From: an uncultured Pseudokineococcus sp.
GTDB lineage: Bacteria; Actinomycetota; Actinomycetes; Actinomycetales; Quadrisphaeraceae
DNA length: 64,000 nt
Assembly (NCBI RefSeq): GCF_947495735.1
Contig: NZ_CANMAA010000003.1
Span: forward strand, 62,001-126,000
Reading direction: 5' to 3'
Shown here one piece after another: positions 7,990 through 16,244 of the stretch. The translations under genes were made by a program, and so were the position numbers. The notes below the pieces were generated by a model. It saw nothing but the letters and a program-made list of their open reading frames with translations, was not told the origin of the DNA and ran no database searches. Positions within the stretch are counted from its first letter, which is position 1, and each line of letters starts with the position of its first letter.

Positions 7990-8547
7990 TCAGTCCCAGC
8001 GGTGACCGGCGTCCGTGCGGTTCGAGGTCACGACCGCGTCCCAGCGGTGACCGGCGTCGGTGCGGCTCGAGGACACCGCGTCCCAGCGGTGCCCCGCGTC
8101 GGTGCGGCTCGAGGACACCGCGTCCCAGCGGTGCCCCGCGTCGGTGCGGCTCGAGGACACCGCGTCCCAGCGGTGCCCGGCGTCCGTGCGGCTCGAGGAC
8201 ACCGCGTCCCAGCGGTGACCGGCGTCGGTGCGGCTCGACGAGACCGCGTCCCAGCGGTGCCCGGCGTCGGTGCGGCTCGACGAGACCGCGTCCCAGCGGT
8301 GCCCGGCGTCGGTGCGGCTCGAGGACACCGCGTCCCAGCGGTGACCGGCGTCCACACGGCTCGAGGACACCGAATCCCAGCGGTGACCCGCGTCGGTGCG
8401 GGAGGCGGCGCTGGCCGCACCGGACGCGCCGAGGAGGGAGGCGCTGACGACAGCGGCGCCGAGGACGGCGCTCAGGGCGCGACGGGCGGGGCGGCGAGGG
8501 CTCTGCGTGTTGGTCATGGAACCGGCGTCGGGGCGATGCGCGTTCAT
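7990..8547 (-). CDS. Secreted protein of ten DAGHRWD repeats
   Basis: No family recognised. 185 residues: an N-terminal signal peptide (SPRRPARRALSAVLGAA, hydrophobic core, cleavage near GAASA) followed by ten 14-residue units of consensus SSSRTDAGHRWDAV, with the stop directly after the last HRWD. There is no other domain. ATG at 8547 is preferred because CGGGAG lies 5 bases upstream; a second in-frame ATG at 8517 would shorten the start. Most differences among units are synonymous (GCC/GCG, GGT/GGG, GTG-TCC/GTC-TCG), so the peptide itself seems constrained. The product is probably exported by Sec and extracellular or wall-associated. It sits between a c-di-GMP enzyme and a secreted peptidase. 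Alternatives: metal or heme binding through the regularly spaced His and Trp, a structural fibre, or a multi-core peptide precursor. Confidence 0.75.
   Translation of the reverse strand: MNAHRPDAGSMTNTQSPRRPARRALSAVLGAAVVSASLLGASGAASAASRTDAGHRWDSVSSSRVDAGHRWDAVSSSRTDAGHRWDAVSSSRTDAGHRWDAVSSSRTDAGHRWDAVSSSRTDAGHRWDAVSSSRTDAGHRWDAVSSSRTDAGHRWDAVSSSRTDAGHRWDAVVTSNRTDAGHRWD
7993..8404 (-). repeat. 42-bp tandem coding repeat, ten copies
   Basis: Ten units of 42 bases encode the DAGHRWD peptide repeats. Eight internal units are almost identical; the first and last diverge. The units abut directly with no spacers. Confidence 0.92.
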
Positions 8548-8648
8548 CTTGACTCCCGCGGAGACGTGGCCACCCGGTTGGGTGACTCGGTGAGTGATCA
8601 GCATCAAACATCGGGGAACCGCTTTCCGGTACCCCTCGGAGCACGACA

Positions 8649-10256
8649 TCACGTCTCGCAGGCCGCCCCCTCACCCGGGAGGACGCCCTGCAGCAAGTAG
8701 GCGTCGACGGCGCCGTCCACGCACTCCGAGGCGCGCAGGTAGGCCGTGTGCCCCTCCCCCTCGTAGGTGAGCAGCCGCCCGGAGGCCAGCTGGTCGGCGA
8801 GCGACTGCGCCCAGGCGTAGGGGGTCGCGGGGTCGCCCGTCGTCCCCACGACGAGGACGGGTGCGGCGCCGGCCGCCTCGACGGGCGCCGGGGTCCGCAC
8901 GGGCTGCTCGGGCCAGACGTCGCAGGTGACGTCCTCGCCGACCAGGAGACCGGCGAAGGTGGGCGCGGCCTCCTCGAGCTGCTCGCGCACCCTCGCCTGC
9001 TCCGCCGGGTCGTCGGGCGCGGCCGGGTAGTCCAGGCAGCTCACCGCCGTGAACGCCTCGAGCAGGTTGCTGGCGTAGGACCCGTCCTCGGCGCGCCCGG
9101 AGTAGGCGTCCGCGAGGGCCAGGAGCCCCGCGCCGTCACCGTCCTGCGCCTGCGCGAGAGCCGTGGCGAGCACGGGCCACAGGGCGTCCTCGTAGAGCGG
9201 CGCCACCACGCCGGTCGCCGCCAGCGGGCGGGTCAGCGGGCGGTCCGGGTCGCCCGTGGGCAGGGGCGTCTCCGCGGCGCCCTCGACGAGGGCGGCCACC
9301 TCGGCCAGGGCGGCGTCGACCGCGCCCTCGCCCCCGTCCCCGGGCTCCAGCGGGCAGTCGTCGACGTCACCGGCCAGGCACGCCGTCACGAAGGCGCGCA
9401 GCGAGGACTCGAGGCCCCGGGCCTGGCCGACGGCGACCTCCTCGGCCGTGCTCGCCGGGTCCAGCGCGCCGTCGAGCACGAGGCGTCCCACCCGCTGGGG
9501 GTTCAGCCGGGCGTACTCGGCGCCGATGAGGGTCCCGTAGGACTTGCCGAGGTAGCTCAGCCGCTCGTCGCCCAGGACGGCGCGCAGCACGTCCAGGTCC
9601 CGCGCGACGGACGGCGTGCCCACCTCGCCGAGCAGCGCGCCGGCGTCGGCCTCGCACCCGGCGGCGAACTCGCGCGCCCGCTCGACCGCCTCGGCCCGCC
9701 CCTCGAGGGTCGTCGTGTCGACGTCCTCGGCGAGGTAGGCGTCCAGCGCCGCGTCGTCGACGCAGTCCACCGGCTCCGAGCTCCCGACGCCGCGGGGGTC
9801 GAAGCCGACGACGTCGTACCGCTCGCGGACCTCCTCGCTGACCACGGCGGCGGCGTCGGCACCCACCCACTCGACCCCCGAGGCCCCGGGGCCCCCCGGG
9901 TTGACCAGCAGCGACCCCAGGCGCTCGTCCTCGTCCCCGGCGGGCACGCGGGCCACGGCCAGCTCGAGCACCTCCCCGGCCGGCTCCGCCCAGCTGACGG
10001 GCACGGTCACGGTCGTGCACTCCCGGACCTGACCGCACGGCACCCACTCCGGCTGCTGGTCGTAGAAGCGCGCCAGGGCCGGATCCTGCGCCGCCTCGCC
10101 CGCGGTCGCCGTCACCGGCCCGGGGGCGGGCAGGGTGGTGGCGGGCCCGCCCACCGGCTCCGCGGCGCCGCTGCACCCCGCGAGGACCAGGACCCCGGCC
10201 GCGGCGACCGCCCCGCGCCCCAGGACGCGCCGCGAGCGGGTCGACGTCCCGGTCAC
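8649..10256 (-). CDS. Secreted lipoprotein tripeptidyl aminopeptidase-like alpha/beta hydrolase
   Basis: 535-residue exported serine hydrolase resembling the Streptomyces SlpD/SlpE tripeptidyl aminopeptidases. Arg-rich N-terminus, hydrophobic stretch and the lipobox VLVLAGC predict a lipid-anchored protein. The fold shows LVNPGGPGASG (oxyanion region), FDPRGVGSSEPVDC, and the nucleophile elbow GKSYGTLIG. A C-terminal TAP-like domain carries Asp in TTGDPATPY and His in GEGHTAYL. The GTG start overlaps the holB stop as GTGA, so it ends the tmk-holB operon. Peptide cleavage outside the cell is the likely role. Confidence 0.9.
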   Translation of the reverse strand: MTGTSTRSRRVLGRGAVAAAGVLVLAGCSGAAEPVGGPATTLPAPGPVTATAGEAAQDPALARFYDQQPEWVPCGQVRECTTVTVPVSWAEPAGEVLELAVARVPAGDEDERLGSLLVNPGGPGASGVEWVGADAAAVVSEEVRERYDVVGFDPRGVGSSEPVDCVDDAALDAYLAEDVDTTTLEGRAEAVERAREFAAGCEADAGALLGEVGTPSVARDLDVLRAVLGDERLSYLGKSYGTLIGAEYARLNPQRVGRLVLDGALDPASTAEEVAVGQARGLESSLRAFVTACLAGDVDDCPLEPGDGGEGAVDAALAEVAALVEGAAETPLPTGDPDRPLTRPLAATGVVAPLYEDALWPVLATALAQAQDGDGAGLLALADAYSGRAEDGSYASNLLEAFTAVSCLDYPAAPDDPAEQARVREQLEEAAPTFAGLLVGEDVTCDVWPEQPVRTPAPVEAAGAAPVLVVGTTGDPATPYAWAQSLADQLASGRLLTYEGEGHTAYLRASECVDGAVDAYLLQGVLPGEGAACET

Positions 10257-11407
10257 GCCGCGTCCGCCCCCTCGGGCAGCAGCGACACGCACAGGGCCTC
10301 CACCGCCAGCAGCGGGCTCACGTTCGCCTGGATGCGCTCGCGCGCCGTCCCGATCGCGTCCATGCGCCCCAGGGTCGCAGCCGGGCCGCCGCGTCGGGCG
10401 AGGGTCTCCAGCTCGCCGGCCATCGAGGCGTTGACGAGCTCGACGTCCGCGCCGAGCTGGAGGACGAGCACGTCGCGGTAGACCGACAGCAGGTCCAGCA
10501 GCGCACGGTCCAGCACGTCGCGGCGCAGCCGGGTCGCCCGCTTCTTCTGGTCCTCCTCGAGCTGGCGCACCTGGGAGCGCAGCGCGGGCGGCGCCGCGCG
10601 CCCGGGCTCCACCCCGAGCGTCCGCAGCAGGTCCGCACGCTCGCGCGCGTCGCGCTCGGCCGTGGCGGAGGCGGCCTCCTCCGTGGCCACGTCGACGAGC
10701 TCGCCCGCGCGCACGACGGCGTCCGCCGTGCCGCGCAGCTCCAGCGGCGTGCGGACGACCTCCCGGCGCCTGGTCCGCGCCCCCTCGTCGCGCGCGAGCC
10801 GGCGCGCCAGGCCGACGTGGCTCTGCGCGGCCCGGGCCGCGAACGCCGCCATCGCGGGGTCGACGCCGTCGCGCCGCACCAGCAGCTCGGCCACCGCCGC
10901 CACGGGGGGCACGCGGAGGCGGACCGGGCGGGCGCGCGAGCGGATCGTCGGGAGCACGTCCTCGGGGCTGGGGGCGCACAGGAGCCACACGGTGCGCGGC
11001 GGCGGCTCCTCGACGGCCTTGAGCAGCACGTTCGTGGTGCGCTCGAGCATCCGGTCGGCGTCCTCCACGAGGACGATGCGCCAGCGCCCCGTGGAGGGCC
11101 GCCGCTGGGCGGCCTGCACCAGCTCGCGGACGGCGTCGATGCGCAGGGTCAGCTGCTCGGTCGCGACCACCCGCAGGTCGGCGTGGGTGCCCTGGACGGC
11201 CGTGCGGCACGCGTGGCAGGTGCCGCAGCCGGTGCCGGTCTCGCACAGCAGCGCCGCCGCGAAGGCGCGGGCCGCCACGGAGCGGCCCGAGCCCGGCGGG
11301 CCGGTGAAGAGCCAGGCGTGGGCCAGCGCCCCGCTGCCGGGCAGGGCGGCGCGGCGCAGCACCTCGACCGCGTCCTCCTGGCCGACCAGGTCGTCCCAGA
11401 CGCTCAC
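10253..11407 (-). CDS. holB: DNA polymerase III subunit delta-prime
   Basis: Clamp-loader subunit of the replicative polymerase, an AAA+ protein of 384 residues. It has a P-loop-like GPPGSGRS (Arg in place of the usual Lys, so nucleotide binding may be altered), a four-cysteine zinc module (CETGTGCGTCHAC), VLVEDADRM as Walker B region, LLKAVEEPPP and the sensor region TIRSRARPVRLRVP. The GTG start overlaps the stop of the kinase fusion gene as GTGA, and its own stop overlaps the next start, so all three genes are coupled. The tmk-holB order is widely conserved in actinobacteria. Confidence 0.93.
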   Translation of the reverse strand: MSVWDDLVGQEDAVEVLRRAALPGSGALAHAWLFTGPPGSGRSVAARAFAAALLCETGTGCGTCHACRTAVQGTHADLRVVATEQLTLRIDAVRELVQAAQRRPSTGRWRIVLVEDADRMLERTTNVLLKAVEEPPPRTVWLLCAPSPEDVLPTIRSRARPVRLRVPPVAAVAELLVRRDGVDPAMAAFAARAAQSHVGLARRLARDEGARTRRREVVRTPLELRGTADAVVRAGELVDVATEEAASATAERDARERADLLRTLGVEPGRAAPPALRSQVRQLEEDQKKRATRLRRDVLDRALLDLLSVYRDVLVLQLGADVELVNASMAGELETLARRGGPAATLGRMDAIGTARERIQANVSPLLAVEALCVSLLPEGADAA

Positions 11408-14400
11408 CGGCCGTCCCGCCGGTCGTCGTCGTCCTGCCAGGAGAACAGCTCGTCCGCGAGCTCGCCCTCTCCTCGGCGCGGCTCGCCGTCGACCTCGGCG
11501 CCGGAGACCTGCTCGGACTCCGCGCGCCGGCGGGAGGCCGCTGCCCGGCGGCGCGCGCGCTGGAGCGCCTGGCGCCGGCGGTCGGCCGCCTCGAGCTCGT
11601 GGAGCGCCGGCCGGTCCTCTCCCACGGCCGGCAGCTCGGCCGTCCTCGGCGCCGGGTGCGCCCCGGACGAGGTGGCCCCGCTCCCCCGGCCCAGCATCTC
11701 CTCGAGCCGCTCGGTCTCCGCGCGCCGGGTCGAGCCGGCGCGGCGGACCTCCTCCGCGCGCGCCTCCTCGGCCTCCCGACGAGCCGTCCGCTCCTCCTCC
11801 TCCCGCGCCAGCGCGACAGCGCGCTCGGCCTCCTCGCGCTCGCGGGCGGCCAGCTCGCCCAGCCTCTGGTGCTCCTGGGCACGGCGCTGGTCGCGCTCGA
11901 GGCGGGCGCGCTGCTGCGCCGCCGCGGACAGGGCGGACGAGCGCGCCTCGCGCTGGGCGTCCGCGACGTCGACCGCCGAGCGCCGCACGGCGTCGGGCAG
12001 CTGCCGGAGCCGCTCCTCGGGGAGCCGCACCGGGAGGGCGGGTGACGGGGCGGCCGCCCCGCCCGCCGGGGCCGCGGGCACCTCGACGACCGGCCGGCGG
12101 GCGTCCCCGAGGGCCCGAGCCGCCTCCACGGCCACCTCGGCCGAGCGCACCGACTCCGCGGCGCGCTCGCGGGCCACCGCCTCCTGGTCGCGCCGCAGCT
12201 CGGCGTCCCGCCGCTCGCGCTCCTCGGCGCGCTGCTGCTGCGCGCTCTCCTCGGCCAGACGCCGCTCCTCGGCCTGGCGCCGCTCCGCGGCCTCGCGCTC
12301 CGCGGCCTGGCGCCGCTCCTCGGCCTGGCGCTCCTCGGCCTGGTGCTCCTCGGCGAGACGCCGCTCCTCGGCCTCGCGCCGCTCCCGCTCCACGGCCTCC
12401 CGCTCCACGGCCTCGCGCTCCACGGCCCGCCGCTGGTCCTCGGCCTGCCGCTGCTCCTCGGCCTGCCGCTGCTCCTCGGCCTCGCGGTGCTGACGCGCCC
12501 GCTCCTGCGCGCCCTCGCGCCCCTCCCGCTGCTCCACCACGGGCGCGGCGGGCGACACGGAGGGTCCCGGCGGCACGTCGGCAGCCGCGGAGGGGACGAG
12601 GTCGAGCGGCTGGGTGGGGGGCGCGGGAGCGGCCTGCGGCTGGACGGCACGGGCTCCGGCGCCCGTGCTCGGGGCGGCTCCGGACCCGCCCGGCGCGAGC
12701 GGGCCCGTCTCCTCGCGGGCTCCCTCGCCCGCGAGCGCGGGGAGCAGGGGCTCCACCCCGGCGAGCACGCGGCGGGCGACCACCTCGGGGGCCGCTCCCG
12801 CGTCCACGACGAGGTAGCGGTCGCCGCCCCGCTGCGCCAGCTCGAGGAAGACCGCCCGGACCCGCTCGTGGAAGGCGGCGGGCTCGGCGTCGAGGCGGTC
12901 GTCCGCCCCGCGACCGGCGCGCCGGGCGGCCGCCGTCGCCGCGTCCACGTCGAGGACGACGACGAGGTCGGGGACGAGGCCCTCGGTGGCCCAGCGCGAC
13001 AGCGAGGCGACCTCCTCCCGGGGCAGCGCGCGGCCGGCGCCCTGGTAGGCGAGGGAGGAGTCGACGTAGCGGTCGGTGACGACGACCGCGCCGCGGGCCA
13101 GGGCCGGACGGACGACCTGCTCCACGTGGGCGGCCCGGTCGGCCGCGTACAGGAGCGCCTCGGCCCGCGGGGTGACGACGGGCTGGTCCGGGCCGCGGTC
13201 CAGCAGCAGCCGGCGCACGCGCGCCCCGAGCGGGGTCGCGCCGGGCTCGCGCGTCAGCACCACCTCGAGGCCCCGACGAGCCAGCTCCCGGCCGAGCACC
13301 TCGGCCTGCGTGGACTTGCCCGCGCCGTCGCCACCCTCGAGCGCCACGAGCACCCCGGCGAGCCCGTGCGGCTCACCAGCGCGCGCCGCCGGCGAGGCCG
13401 GGCCGACCGGCGCCGCCGAGCGGTCCAGCAGGACGGGCAGCAGCGGGCCGGCCGCGCGGTCCGCGAGGGGGCGGGCGACCAGGAGCGAGGTCGCCAGCGC
13501 CGCCAGGCCCACCAGGACCAGGACGACTCCCGCTCCCCCGACGTCGAGGGTCCCCGCCGAGCCGAGGGGGAAGGACACGGCGCCGAGGACGCCCGCGGCC
13601 AGCGCGGCCAGCACCGCGACGACGCCGAGGACCCAGCCCTCCGCCCCCCGGACGGTGGTCGTCGCGGCGGGGCCGGCGCCGTCGAGGTGGCCGGACGCGA
13701 CGACCGCGACGCCGGCGGCAGCGCCCGCGAGCGCGAGCACGAGGGCCGTGAGCACCAGGTCGGTGAGGGGGCCGGCGAGCAGGACCAGGACGGCGGCTGC
13801 GCCGGCGGACAGCGAGAGCACCGTCCCGGGGGCGCCGGTCGCCGTGGGCCAGCGGGAGGCGCCGGCGGACCCGGCGAGGGCGCCGCCCCCCAGCGCCAGC
13901 AGCAGCAGCGCCGCACCCGACGCGCCGGCGCCGAGCCCGAGCACGTGCAGCGGCGCCAGCGCCGCCGCCACGACGACGGGCGCCAGGGCTGCGCAGCGGG
14001 CGGCGCCGCGGGGCGTGGCCACCACGCGTCGCAGGGCCTCGCCCCGGTCGGCCCAGCGGGCGCCGGCGGAGGGCGGGACCGCGCCCGAGCCGCTGCCGGC
14101 ACCGCCCCGGGCGCGCAGCGCGAGGGCGGCGCCGGCGCCGGCCACGACGAGCAGCGCCGGCTCGGGCGCGGCGAGCGCACCCGTCACAGCGTCGAGGGCC
14201 CGCCCGAGGGCGCCCAGGAGCAGCGCCAGGAGCGCCGGCGGGAGCGCGGCGGCCACGCGGCGCGTGCCGCTGCTGAGGGCCGCGGCCCGCGACGCGGGCC
14301 GGAGGAGCTCCGCGACCGCGACCAGCGCGGCCGCCCACCACAGCGCTCCCGGTCCCAGCAGCTCGAGCGCGACGACCAGAGCCAGGGCGGCGAGCGCCCG

Positions 14401-14790
14401 GACGACGTGGCCGACCGGGCCGGCCGCCCCGCCCAGCCGCGCTCCCAGCGCCGCGACCGCCCCGGGTGCGAGCGCCCGCGGCGCCAGCCGCAGGGCGAGG
14501 ACCAGCGCGAGGCCCAGCCCCGCCTCGAGGGCCCCGGCCCGCCAGCCCGCCAGCGCTGCGGCACCGGCGGCCGACAGGACCCACAGCACGTCCACGCCGC
14601 CCGGCAGGTCCCCCGCCGGCAGCACCCCGGCGGGACGGTGCAGGGCGAGGCGATCGGCGGGCACGCCCGGCGCGGCGAGCGAGGCCCCCCGACCGCGTCG
14701 AGGTGCGGCCGGGCGACCGACGCCGCGCTCCGGGGGGCGGGAGGGGCGTGCGGGAGTCACGCGGCCGAGCGTATCGACGGGGGCCGACAC
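11404..14790 (-). CDS. tmk: Membrane-domain / thymidylate kinase / coiled-coil fusion
   Basis: Phosphorylates dTMP to dTDP for DNA synthesis. The 1128-residue protein has three parts. Residues about 40-470 are a very Ala/Leu/Val-rich membrane region resembling the MFS-like domain fused to Tmk in other actinobacteria. Residues about 485-690 are the kinase, with P-loop VALEGGDGAGKST, the DR motif VVTDRYVDSSLAYQG and LTREPGATPLG. A Pro-rich linker then leads to about 350 residues of Glu/Arg/Ala/Gln-rich coiled coil (AEERRQAAEREAAERRQAEE and similar). Ordinary Tmk is about 210 residues. GTG at 14790 is chosen for the GGAGAGGGGA site just upstream. Why a nucleotide kinase would sit at the membrane on a long coiled coil is not known. 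Confidence 0.9.
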   Translation of the reverse strand: MSAPVDTLGRVTPARPSRPPERGVGRPAAPRRGRGASLAAPGVPADRLALHRPAGVLPAGDLPGGVDVLWVLSAAGAAALAGWRAGALEAGLGLALVLALRLAPRALAPGAVAALGARLGGAAGPVGHVVRALAALALVVALELLGPGALWWAAALVAVAELLRPASRAAALSSGTRRVAAALPPALLALLLGALGRALDAVTGALAAPEPALLVVAGAGAALALRARGGAGSGSGAVPPSAGARWADRGEALRRVVATPRGAARCAALAPVVVAAALAPLHVLGLGAGASGAALLLLALGGGALAGSAGASRWPTATGAPGTVLSLSAGAAAVLVLLAGPLTDLVLTALVLALAGAAAGVAVVASGHLDGAGPAATTTVRGAEGWVLGVVAVLAALAAGVLGAVSFPLGSAGTLDVGGAGVVLVLVGLAALATSLLVARPLADRAAGPLLPVLLDRSAAPVGPASPAARAGEPHGLAGVLVALEGGDGAGKSTQAEVLGRELARRGLEVVLTREPGATPLGARVRRLLLDRGPDQPVVTPRAEALLYAADRAAHVEQVVRPALARGAVVVTDRYVDSSLAYQGAGRALPREEVASLSRWATEGLVPDLVVVLDVDAATAAARRAGRGADDRLDAEPAAFHERVRAVFLELAQRGGDRYLVVDAGAAPEVVARRVLAGVEPLLPALAGEGAREETGPLAPGGSGAAPSTGAGARAVQPQAAPAPPTQPLDLVPSAAADVPPGPSVSPAAPVVEQREGREGAQERARQHREAEEQRQAEEQRQAEDQRRAVEREAVEREAVERERREAEERRLAEEHQAEERQAEERRQAAEREAAERRQAEERRLAEESAQQQRAEERERRDAELRRDQEAVARERAAESVRSAEVAVEAARALGDARRPVVEVPAAPAGGAAAPSPALPVRLPEERLRQLPDAVRRSAVDVADAQREARSSALSAAAQQRARLERDQRRAQEHQRLGELAAREREEAERAVALAREEEERTARREAEEARAEEVRRAGSTRRAETERLEEMLGRGSGATSSGAHPAPRTAELPAVGEDRPALHELEAADRRRQALQRARRRAAASRRRAESEQVSGAEVDGEPRRGEGELADELFSWQDDDDRRDGR

Positions 14791-14811
14791 TCCCCTCTCC
14801 CCCGCGCCGTC

Positions 14812-14823
14812 CCGGACGTCCGG
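14812..14823. promoter_or_regulatory. Palindrome in the tmk/acyl-CoA dehydrogenase divergent gap
   Basis: CCGGACGTCCGG is a perfect 12-bp palindrome 22 bases upstream of the tmk start, followed by the related half site GAACGTCCCGG. It could be an operator, but short GC palindromes also arise by chance at this composition. Confidence 0.3.
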
Positions 14824-14986
14824 AACGTCCCGGATCGGCGCGAGCGGCCCGCCCGCCCGGCGGCTCAGCGGTGCCCGCCACCCGTCCGGGCGGGTCCGCA
14901 CCCCCCGCCGGCGGGAGCGCCTGGCGCGCCGGGCGGGCGGTGGCGCACGATGCGCTCGTCCGCTCGACGAGGAGAGGCGACACCTG

Positions 14987-16192
14987 ATGAGCACGCGCGA
15001 CCCGCGGCCCCCCATGACCCCCGACCTGCTGGCCGGCGACTTCTTCGGCTACCAGCAGCTGCTCACCGACGACGAGCGCGAGCTCGTCGTGCGGGCCCGG
15101 CGGTTCTACGCCGCCGAGGTGGCGCCCGGCGCCTCCCAGCGGTGGGTCGACGAGCAGGTGCCGCACGCCCTCGCCCCGCGCTTCGCCGAGGAGGGCCTGA
15201 TCGGGCTGGGCGTGGCGGCTGACGACGAGCCCGCACGGCGGACGCTGCTCACCGGGTGGCTGCGGATGGAGCTCGCGCGCGTCGACCCCTCGACGGCCAC
15301 CTTCATCGGCGTCCACGACGGCCTGGTCATGGGGACGCTCGCCGTCCTCGGCTCGGCGGAGCAGAGGGCGCGGTGGCTGCCCGCGATGCGGCGCATGGAC
15401 GTCGTGGGCGCCTTCGCCCTCACCGAGCCCGAGGGCGGCTCCGACGTCGCCGGCGGGATGCGCACGACCGCGCGCCGCGACGGCGAGGAGTGGGTGCTCG
15501 ACGGCGCCAAGCGCTGGATCGGCAACGCCTGCTTCGCCGACGTCGTCGTCGTGTGGGCGCGCGACGTCGCGGACGACCAGGTCAAGGGCTTCCTCGTCGA
15601 GAGGGGGACGCCGGGGTTCACCGCCACGCCGATCCGGGGCAAGACCGCCCTGCGCGCCGTCGAGAACGCCGACATCGCTCTCGAGGGCTGCCGCGTCCCC
15701 GCGGCGAACCACCTCGAGGGCGCGAACAGCTTCCGGGACACCAACGAGGTCCTGCGCCGCACCCGCGGCGGCGTCGCCTGGGAGGCCGTGGGCGTCTCGG
15801 TCGGGGCCTACGAGCACGCCCTCGCCTACACGCGCGAGCGCACCCAGTTCGGCCGCCCCCTGGCGTCCTTCCAGCTCGTCCAGGACCACCTCGTGCGGAT
15901 GCTCTCGGACATCACCGCCTCGCTCGGCATGGTCGTGCGCGTCTGCCAGCTCGAGGAGGCCGGCGAGCGCCGCGACGAGCACGCGGCCATGGCCAAGGCC
16001 TTCTGCACCGCCCGGATGCGCGACGTCGTCGCCCGCGCCCGGGAGGTGATGGGCGGCAACGGGATCCTCGTCGACCACCACGTCGCCCGCTTCGTCGCCG
16101 ACGCCGAGGCCCTGTACTCCTACGAGGGCACCCGCGAGATCAACACCCTCGTCGTCGGCCGCGCGATCACGGGCTCCAGCGCCTTCGTGTGA
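14987..16192 (+). CDS. Acyl-CoA dehydrogenase (glutaryl-CoA dehydrogenase-like)
   Basis: FAD enzyme that oxidises an acyl-CoA to its enoyl form and passes electrons to ETF. 401 residues with the expected signatures: FALTEPEGGSDV (FAD and substrate binding), WIGNA, YTRERTQFGRPLASFQLVQ, and GGNGILVDHHVARFVADAE followed by YSYEGTREINTLVVGRAITG. The Glu in YEGT is the likely catalytic base, which together with the overall pattern points to the glutaryl-CoA dehydrogenase branch. ATG at 14987 has GAGGAGAGG 9 bases upstream. It stands alone and is divergent from tmk. Confidence 0.9.
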   Translation: MSTRDPRPPMTPDLLAGDFFGYQQLLTDDERELVVRARRFYAAEVAPGASQRWVDEQVPHALAPRFAEEGLIGLGVAADDEPARRTLLTGWLRMELARVDPSTATFIGVHDGLVMGTLAVLGSAEQRARWLPAMRRMDVVGAFALTEPEGGSDVAGGMRTTARRDGEEWVLDGAKRWIGNACFADVVVVWARDVADDQVKGFLVERGTPGFTATPIRGKTALRAVENADIALEGCRVPAANHLEGANSFRDTNEVLRRTRGGVAWEAVGVSVGAYEHALAYTRERTQFGRPLASFQLVQDHLVRMLSDITASLGMVVRVCQLEEAGERRDEHAAMAKAFCTARMRDVVARAREVMGGNGILVDHHVARFVADAEALYSYEGTREINTLVVGRAITGSSAFV

Positions 16193-16225
16193 CGGGCACG
16201 CAGACCGTCTCCGCGCGGCATCCGG

Positions 16226-16244
16226 GCGTGCGATATTCGCACGC
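16226..16244 (+). promoter_or_regulatory. Operator-like palindrome over the leaderless promoter of the XRE-ImmA gene
   Basis: GCGTGCGATATTCGCACGC is a perfect 8-bp inverted repeat with a 3-base centre, and it ends at the base before the ATG at 16245. The -10-like GATATT (16232-16237) lies in its centre, with exactly 7 bases to the ATG. This predicts a leaderless message blocked by a dimeric repressor, most simply the XRE protein encoded next. Confidence 0.65.

Noticed and set aside
7993-8404. CRISPR-like array of 42-bp repeats
   Set aside because: The units abut with no spacers, stay in frame and encode a peptide; no cas genes are present.
7990-8547. Multi-core RiPP precursor reading of the repeat protein
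   Set aside because: It has a classical signal peptide, and no modifying enzyme or ATP-grasp gene lies nearby. Kept only as a remote alternative.
10253-11407. Arg in the holB P-loop as a striking loss of function
   Set aside because: Delta-prime subunits often have altered P-loops and do not need ATP hydrolysis, so this is probably ordinary.
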